A DNA stretch of 64,000 nt. Origin: Clavaria fumosa (taxonomy: Eukaryota > Basidiomycota > Agaricomycetes > Agaricales > Clavariaceae). The number at the start of each line of letters is the position of its first letter. The stretch's first letter is position 1. A program made the position numbers and the translations under genes. Location of the stretch: the NCBI GenBank assembly GCA_951802425.1, contig OX637802.1, forward strand, positions 1,922,001-1,986,000, given 5' to 3'. The notes beneath the pieces were generated by a model. It saw nothing but the letters and a program-made list of their open reading frames with translations, did not search any database and had not been told where the DNA came from. Shown here in pieces: positions 58,151-64,000 of the stretch.

Positions 58151-60332
58151 ATGACCTTCTCGGGTGCTTTGGTGCGTGGCCGCGTGCGCTGCCGCTGACC
58201 GGCAAATGGCTCACCCGCCCGACGGCGCAGACGTTGAGCGATCTCAACGATTTCATCACGCCCTCCCAGGCCTGCATCAAGCCGGTCGCACAAGCCGCTC
58301 TCCCAGGCCCAGACCCAGACACGCAAGAGCCGGGCGTCGCATCCGTCAGTGTTGGCACTACCCTACACCGCAGACACAGGCCGTTCACACATGCACACAC
58401 CCCTTTTTTGCAGACCGAAATCCGCATCGATGACAGCGGAGAGTACTACGAGGTGCCCAGTAGCGCCGAGGCGCTGACAGTCTCCCGCCCAGCGCCCGCC
58501 GCGAAGAAGCTCGAGCAGGCCCAGATCAGTCTGGACGACTGTCTCGCATGCAGGCACGCACACCCCCTTGCCCCTCTCTCCCTTCCGTCCGCTGACACTG
58601 ACACTGACACCGCACCACACCACAGCGGGTGCATCACCTCCGCCGAGTCCGTGCTCATCACGCTCCAGTCGCACACAGAGGTCCTCCGCGTCCTCGCCGA
58701 GAACCCGGCCGCGGGCGCCCCCGCGCACCGCATCCCCGTGCTCTCCGTCGCGCCGCAGACGCTCGCCTCGCTCGCCGCCGCAACAACGACGACATCCGCG
58801 GGCGCGGGCGCGGTCACCCCGCGCCAGGTCCTGCGGCGCGTGCGCGCGTTCGCGCGCGGCGTGCTCGGGTTCGCGCACGTGTGGGACACGACGTTCGCGC
58901 GGCACGTCGCGCTGCTCGAGCACGCGCGCGAGTTCGCGGAGCGCCAGCGTGGCGGCGACGGGGCGGGGCCGCTCCCGATGCTCGCGAGCGCGTGCCCCGG
59001 GTGGATCTGCTACGCGGAGAAGACGCACGCGGCGATCCTGCCGTTCATCGCGCGCACGAAGAGCCCGCAGCAGATCATGGGCACGCTGGTGAAGGAGTGG
59101 ATGGCGCGGCGCTGGGGCAAGACGTCCGTACTCTCCCTTCCCCTTCCCCTTCCCCGTTTATCCCCGCCCGCGGTGCTGACCCCCCCCTGCCTTGCAGACC
59201 CGACCAGGTGTACCACGTCACGGTGATGCCGTGCTACGACAAGAAGCTCGAGGCGTCGCGCCCAGACTTCTACAGCGCGCAGCACGAGGCGCGCGACGTC
59301 GACTGTGTGCTCACGACGGGCGAGCTCGCGCGTCTGATGCGCGAGAAGGGGTGGGACCTCGCGCGCGCCGTCGCGGGCGAGGACGACCCCGATGACGGCG
59401 GTGGCGGCGGTGGTGGTGGGGACGGCGGCGACGCGGACGTGCGGCTCCCGGAGCTGGTCCAGCACCCCGGGTCGAGCTCGGGGTCCTACCTACACACGCT
59501 CCTCGCCGCCGCCTCCTCCTCCTCCCCTCCCGGGGCGCCGCTCGAGCTGCACGTGCGCACAGTGCGCGCGCCCGACTACACCGAGTACGTCCTGCGCCGG
59601 CCAGGCGCGAACGGCGGCAGCGGTGGCGGCGGCACAACGGTGTTCCGCGGGGCGACGTGCTACGGGTTCCGAAACCTGCAGAACGTGGTGCGCACGGTGG
59701 GGCGCAGCGCGGGGGTGCAGGTCGGGCGGGGGGCGGCGGGGCGGTTGCGGGGCGGGGTGCGCGCGCGCGCGGTGGTGGTGGGGAAGCGGGCGGCGCGGGG
59801 CGGCGCTGCTGCTGCTGCTGTGGATGGCAGGGGGGACGCCGGGCCGGAGCGGGGGTATGATTATGTGGAGGTCATGGCGTGCCCTGGGGGGTGTGTGAAC
59901 GGGGGGGGCCAGCTGGCGCCGCCGCTGGGGGTGGTGACTCGTGGGGCCGCGGCCCCCGGCCCGCAGGAGGGGGAGGGGGAGGGGGAGGGGGAGGGACAGG
60001 GGCAGGGGCAGGGGCAGGGGGCGCGGTGGGGCGATCGGGCGTGGACGAAGGAGGTGGAGCGCGCGTATTGGGATGATGACGGGCCGGTGCGGGTGCGGGT
60101 GCGGGGTGGTGCGACGGCGCGGGAGGACCAGGAGAGCGCGGACGCGCTGGCTGTGCGGATCCTGGGTGAGCTGTGCCAGCCCCTCCGGCGCGGTGGGGCC
60201 GGGGCCGGGGCTGGTGGGGAGGGGTGGGGCACGAGCATGGACCCTGCGGCGGAGGGCAGGAGACGGGCGTTGTTCCAGACTCAGTACCGGGCGGTGGAGA
60301 GCGAGGTGATAGGCTTGGCAGTCAAATGGTAA
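58151..60332 (+). CDS. NAR1: cytosolic Fe-S cluster assembly factor Nar1
   Basis: First exon MTFSGAL, an intron from 58172, then TLSDLNDFITPSQACIKPV. The N-terminal cluster motif is Cys (CIKP) plus CLACSGC, which only forms if intron 58554-58625 (GC-AG) is removed. The hydrogenase-like core shows LASACPGWICYAEKTH, HVTVMPCYDKKLEASR, DCVLTTGELARLM, FRGATCYGFRNLQNVV and VEVMACPGGCVNGGGQL, together giving the four C-terminal cluster cysteines. It ends QTQYRAVESE followed by VIGLAVKW; the C-terminal Trp is a typical CIA targeting feature. Known role: scaffold and adaptor between the Cfd1-Nbp35 scaffold and the CIA targeting complex. The gene is extremely GC-rich and has family-atypical low-complexity inserts (a Gly run near 59400 and a Gly/Glu/Gln run near 59970-60020). 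Reverse-strand frames here are artefacts of GC content. Confidence 0.93.
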
Positions 60333-60646
60333 TTGGTGGGGAGGTATGATACACGGGGGGTGTTCAACGTTGGAAAAAGAGAAGAGAAGTAGGACAGACA
60401 CACAAAAAAAAAATTAAGGTGATACAATACATATCACGGTAGAACATACAAGAAGATGTAGCAAAAAAAGATATTAGGGATTACTAAAAGGTGGCCACCG
60501 GGCGAACATATAAATATATACGCGTGGGGTTGACATTGTGTGTCCTTGTGGATGGGTTGGTGTGGTGAGACACTCTTGGGCGGACGAAGAGAGGGGGGTT
60601 GGGGTTGGGCGTTGGGGGTATGATCGGACATGTTCTGGGCCTGGGG
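60333..60646. other. convergent intergenic
   Basis: 3' sides of NAR1 (+) and the cysteine-rich gene (-). An A-run (about 60403-60414) is the only notable sequence. Confidence 0.5.
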
Positions 60647-61211
60647 CTAGACTGAGGAGATAGAGCGGTTCTGAAGCCCTGACCCTTGACCGAGGTACCA
60701 ATACTGGCAGTTGTCGCAGTACTCCGGGGTCCTGAGGGTGATGACCTCTCTGCGATCGGGACCGAGGTACTGAAGAGAGACAGACGAGGGGGGTGAGCGA
60801 CGAGGGGACATAGGGGTGGGACGGGGGATGGGAGATATGGGGACGGGGGACGGGGGACGGGGTTACGTACCGGGTCGCATCTGCAGTTTGGGCAGGGGTT
60901 GGGGTGTACCCTCGAGTGTGAGCAATATGGGTTCATGCAGTCGATCTTCCCGGTGATCCTAGTCTGGGATGACGGCGGATGAGCGTGAGGAGAGGGAGGC
61001 TGCTGAGAGCGGGGGGGGGACGGACCTGCTTGTAGTGCTGCGGGGGGGGAGGGGAAGGGGGTCAGCGGGCGGTGGGACGGGGTGGGTGGAGACGGAGACG
61101 TACCCCGCATCCGAAGTAGGTTCCCTCGCTGTTGGGGGGGGAGAGAGGCGGTGGGTGAACGGGGGGGGGTTTCAGAGCGGTAGTGGGGACGTACGTTTCG
61201 AGGTTGCACAT
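60647..61211 (-). CDS. small cysteine-rich protein
   Basis: Minus strand, ATG 61211-61209, stop 60649-60647, five short exons. The spliced product begins MCNLET-EGTYFGCGHYKQ, continues TRITGKIDCMNPYCSHS and RVHPNPCPNCRCDP, then YLGPDRREVITLRTPEYCDN, CQYWYLGQGSGLQNRSISSV. It is about 90 residues with around ten cysteines, several in CxxC pairs, and no signal peptide, so it is probably intracellular and may bind zinc. Short proteins starting MC...GT.Y.(G/R)CGHY are common in Agaricomycetes; I know no function for them. Splice sites are strong (GTACGT three times), which supports expression. Confidence 0.75.
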
Positions 61212-61616
61212 GATGGTGTGTTGGTTGTTGGTGGTGGAGGAGACAGAGGGCGACGAGGGGGGGGATAGATGAAGATCCGGAGTGAGATGAGGAGAGAGGG
61301 AGAGGGAGGGGACTGCGATGAGGAGGGAGGAGAGAGATGGAGAGAAGGGTTCTTATAGCGATGGAGTGAGAGATGAGATGATGATGATATATATTTTAAT
61401 AAATATAAAATTAGGATCCGAGATTGGAGTTGATGAGTAGTGAGAGTAGTGAGAGAGTCGTAGTAGTAAAGTAGTAAGAGAGTAGTAGAGTCGTAGATAA
61501 GAGAGTAGGGAGGTGTGTGGTACAATTGAATGTGGTCAGGTGAGTGAGTGTGAGTTGTGTGAGGTGACGAAACAGTTACATGTAATTGATACTCCGATTC
61601 ATTGACCGATTTATTC
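61212..61616. other. divergent promoter region with purine-rich runs
   Basis: Purine-rich DNA (GGGAGGAGAGAG-type, about 61240-61350) and an A/T stretch (ATATATATTTTAATAAATAT, about 61386) between the cysteine-rich gene and TLG2. Confidence 0.5.
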
Positions 61617-63248
61617 ATGGTGGTAATGACGATGATGACAACGACAATGACAACAACAGCGACTACATCGACAGCGACGACGACGACGACGACGACCATC
61701 TCACCTACTACTCGTTCAAGAACTCTCCTCTTCATGTCATATCGTGACTCTCGTGTTGGATCCTCTCGTACCCGTTATAGCGACAACACTTACATTCCAG
61801 ACGACGAACGTGAAGGTCTCATCATTCACAACAACAACGACGCTATCATAGACGTAGACTTACCCCCAAAATGGTACTTGAACTACTCTCTTTTTCCGGG
61901 TTCTCTGACTTCCACTTCCCTGACAGGGTAGATATCTCGGATCAGGTAGAAGAAATCCTCCTTGAGACTCAAGCAAGGAGTGAGTGAGCGTTTTTACCAT
62001 TCCTGATCATTATTCCCCCTTAAGTCTTATCTCCCCCATCATCTCTCCCCAAAAACAAAACAGTGGCTGCCTTGGAGAAACTTCATGCAAAGCGCGTTTT
62101 ACCCGGTTTCGCTGACCGCACTGCAGAGGAAAGACAAATTGAACTCGCAACTACCGGTATCACAAAGGTAGTCTTGAACCCAATCTTAATTTTTTTTCTC
62201 CTATTGGTCTAGTCCCTGATCTTAATCCCTTTGCCCTTTCTCTTCCTTGCTCCTCTTCTCCCTCCCCCCCATCCCATCACTCTCTTTATCGATCATTCAT
62301 TCCTGCCTCGCCGAGTGTAGGACTTTCGGAGATGCCAGTCTCTGATCCAGCAGATAGCTTCCATTCACGTCCATTCATTTCCACCGTCATCACACGCTCG
62401 CCACGAGGCACTCGCCGCACAGAACGTGCAGAGAGGTCTCGCCGCTAAGGTTCAGGACTTGAGCGCGTCTTTCAGGAAGAAGCAACGCGTGTACATGGAA
62501 AGTGAGTCCCTTTCAACCCCCTCAAACCCCCCCGTGGAATGATGGTGGTGAACATCTTTCCACGCGGGCGTTTTGAGTGCCCAGACTCTCACACAACCAC
62601 ATTGTCGCAGCACTTCAAGGCCATGCGATCAAGAACCAAGACCTCCTGATCGCATCGGGAGCCGTATCGCTCAAAGGATCAGAGGGCATGTCAGCAGTCG
62701 ACGATGACGTTGAAGCGGCTGTACGTCTTTCCGCCCCTTCCCCCCCCCAATCCTGTCCTGTCCTGTTGTACAAGCTTTTTTTCTTTACTCTTCACGTTCC
62801 TCCAGGAACGCAGCCAGCAGCACCAATCACAAAGCTTGGCCCACGCACCCGATCTCCAGTCGCGTGACCGCGAGCTGATGGAGATTGCCAAATCCATCGC
62901 CGATCTCGCAGGCCTGTTCAAGGACCTGTCGGGTCTTGTCATTGATCAGGGCACTTTGCTCGATAGCGTGGAGTACAACATCGAGCAGGCTGCGGTTTAC
63001 GTACGTGAAGCTGCGAAAGACCTCGATGTGGCGACCAGGTGGGGGGGTGTGATCTTTGAATGTTCTTCTTCTTCCCGGAAAGACGCTGAGGGGAACATTC
63101 TATCCCCCGCAGATATCAGAAGAACACGGGACGACGGAAGTGCATCTTCCTGCTTCTGCTTATCATCTTTGGCTTGGCCCTCGTCCTCGTCTTCAAGCCG
63201 AGGCGACGACCGCCCCCGATACAGCCGTCACCAAGCACGGTGCCGTAA
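61617..63248 (+). CDS. TLG2: t-SNARE Tlg2 / syntaxin-16
   Basis: Several exons. The N-terminal peptide TTRSRTLLFMSYRDSRV is the conserved Tlg2/syntaxin-16 start that binds the Sec1/Munc18 protein. After VDLPPKW-VDISDQVEEILLE comes the Habc region (ELATTGITKDFRRCQSLIQQ, VQRGLAAKVQDLSASFRKKQ), the linker KNQDLLIASGAVSLKGSEG and a complete SNARE motif (SRDRELMEIAKSIADLAGLF, KDLSGLVIDQGTLLDSVEYN). The transmembrane anchor is CIFLLLLIIFGLALVLVF, followed by a short basic tail. The zero-layer Gln is in the LVIDQGTLLD segment. Known role: fusion at the trans-Golgi and endosomes. The start is uncertain: ATG 61617 gives a Thr-rich leader from a (GAC/ACA)n repeat; ATG 61734 would remove the conserved TRSRTLLF, so it is unlikely. 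Confidence 0.9.
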
Positions 63249-64000
63249 AATATATATATATATCCGCGTGTTCCACCTGGGACACATGGGCCTTGATGGG
63301 CTTGGAAGCAGCAACGAGCTTAACGCCATCGGTCGGAAAAAGCGAGCGAGCGAGCAACTTGGCGCCGATTTTCTTCTTCCTCCTTCGAGATGCCAGGGGC
63401 ACGATGCGATCGCATCGCATCTTCCGTGCCTGCTGACGTTGTTTTCCACGGTCCGGGATGGAGGACTGCGGGAAGGCACAGGTCACATACACACACACAT
63501 ACATAATGGGATCAGCAATTACCGCTCCAAGACTCGAAGGGGGAGGTGCCTCATTTGAAATTCGCGTGATCATTAGACAAGGCACGAGGGCGTGTTGGCA
63601 GAAAAACGCGATCTCCATCATCGTTTCCGCAACAAGATCTAGATGGGTTGGTACTTTAGTTAGTGCGATAACGGACACGGTGTGATGTGGTGGTGTTGTG
63701 TGTGTGTACGTGTAGACGAACGGATCGATCATCATCAGGGCCTGTGTGGTGTGTCGTGTGGTGTCTCTGTGTGTGTGTGTGCTGCTCTCTCGGGCGTTTG
63801 ATTTGGCAAGCTGGGAATGGACGACGAGGGATGCGTGCATGGCTGGCATTGCATGTGCTAACACGATGTATACCCCATCGGGAAGAAGCTTTCGCCGCAA
63901 GGCGCGCTAGAAGATAGGACATAATGATAATGATAATAAGCGGGGCAGAAGCAGCAAGCACAACGACAGATGGGTATCCGGTGTGGGGCTAGGCCGGCAC
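63249..64000. other. right edge, intergenic with microsatellites
   Basis: No gene recognised. Simple repeats: (TA)n at about 63250-63262, (CA)n at about 63483-63500, (TGTG)n at about 63755-63780. A frame on the minus strand (63900-63193) spans the TLG2 3' end and looks non-coding. Confidence 0.5.

Noticed and set aside
58363..60401. Several long minus-strand and off-frame readings across NAR1
   Set aside because: Very high GC removes stop codons in all frames; only the Nar1 frame has conserved motifs.
60484..61209. 241-codon minus-strand frame starting near the cysteine-rich gene
   Set aside because: Runs through purine-rich introns; the spliced cysteine-rich model explains the strong splice sites and conserved Cys pattern better.

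Overview
The window looks like nuclear DNA of a filamentous basidiomycete, most likely an Agaricomycete. Genes are cut by many short introns (about 45-70 nt) with GT...AG and a surprising number of GC...AG borders. The recognisable proteins are fungal: DASH subunit Dad2, an Elf1/New1-type ABC-F ATPase, an AA9 copper oxygenase, a GH18 chitinase and an NDR-type kinase. Chromodomain gypsy and copia retroelements fill the centre. I see no rRNA, tRNA, CRISPR array or organellar gene. Gene models are hand-spliced from reading frames and splice signals.

Left arm (1-24 kb). A decayed repetitive gene at the window edge and an old inverted repeat are followed by a compact run: DAD2 (+), membrane-anchored GH18 chitinase (+), Elf1/New1-type ABC-F ATPase (+), AA9 monooxygenase (+), homeodomain factor (-), CRIB-containing NDR-type kinase (+), C2H2 zinc-finger factor (-) and a BolA-like protein with a likely mitochondrial presequence (-). 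They are mostly housekeeping or regulatory genes with no shared pathway; only the chitinase and the AA9 enzyme share a theme (polysaccharide attack).

Transposon island (about 24-54.3 kb). This is a nest of insertions. Chromodomain gypsy element A (25117-32903, 6-bp target duplication) sits in an unidentified coding sequence X. Gypsy element B (33353-47981) carries a solo LTR inside gag, a full-length relative C (37498-44031, opposite strand, 5-bp target duplication) inside its reverse transcriptase/RNase H region, and a 1.8-kb unclassified insertion D. C in turn holds a 956-bp LTR-like insertion E. Copia element F (47984-54312) holds a hAT-type MITE (49039-49640) and a 1,087-bp near-perfect fold-back palindrome (51901-52987). 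Stop codons in A, B and C are almost all TGA at places where CGA or TGG would fit, and the LTR pair of A differs mainly by CpG-type transitions, as expected for methylated, decaying transposons. B also carries 11 identical 42-bp repeats in its protease region.

Right arm (54.4-64 kb). A second compact block: STE24-type CAAX protease (+), PRXL2/AAED1-like thioredoxin-fold protein (-), NAR1 Fe-S assembly factor (+, very GC-rich), a small cysteine-rich protein (-) and the t-SNARE Tlg2/syntaxin-16 (+). Two themes recur: GC-AG introns (six candidates in five genes) and microexons of 9-15 nt that carry key motif residues.
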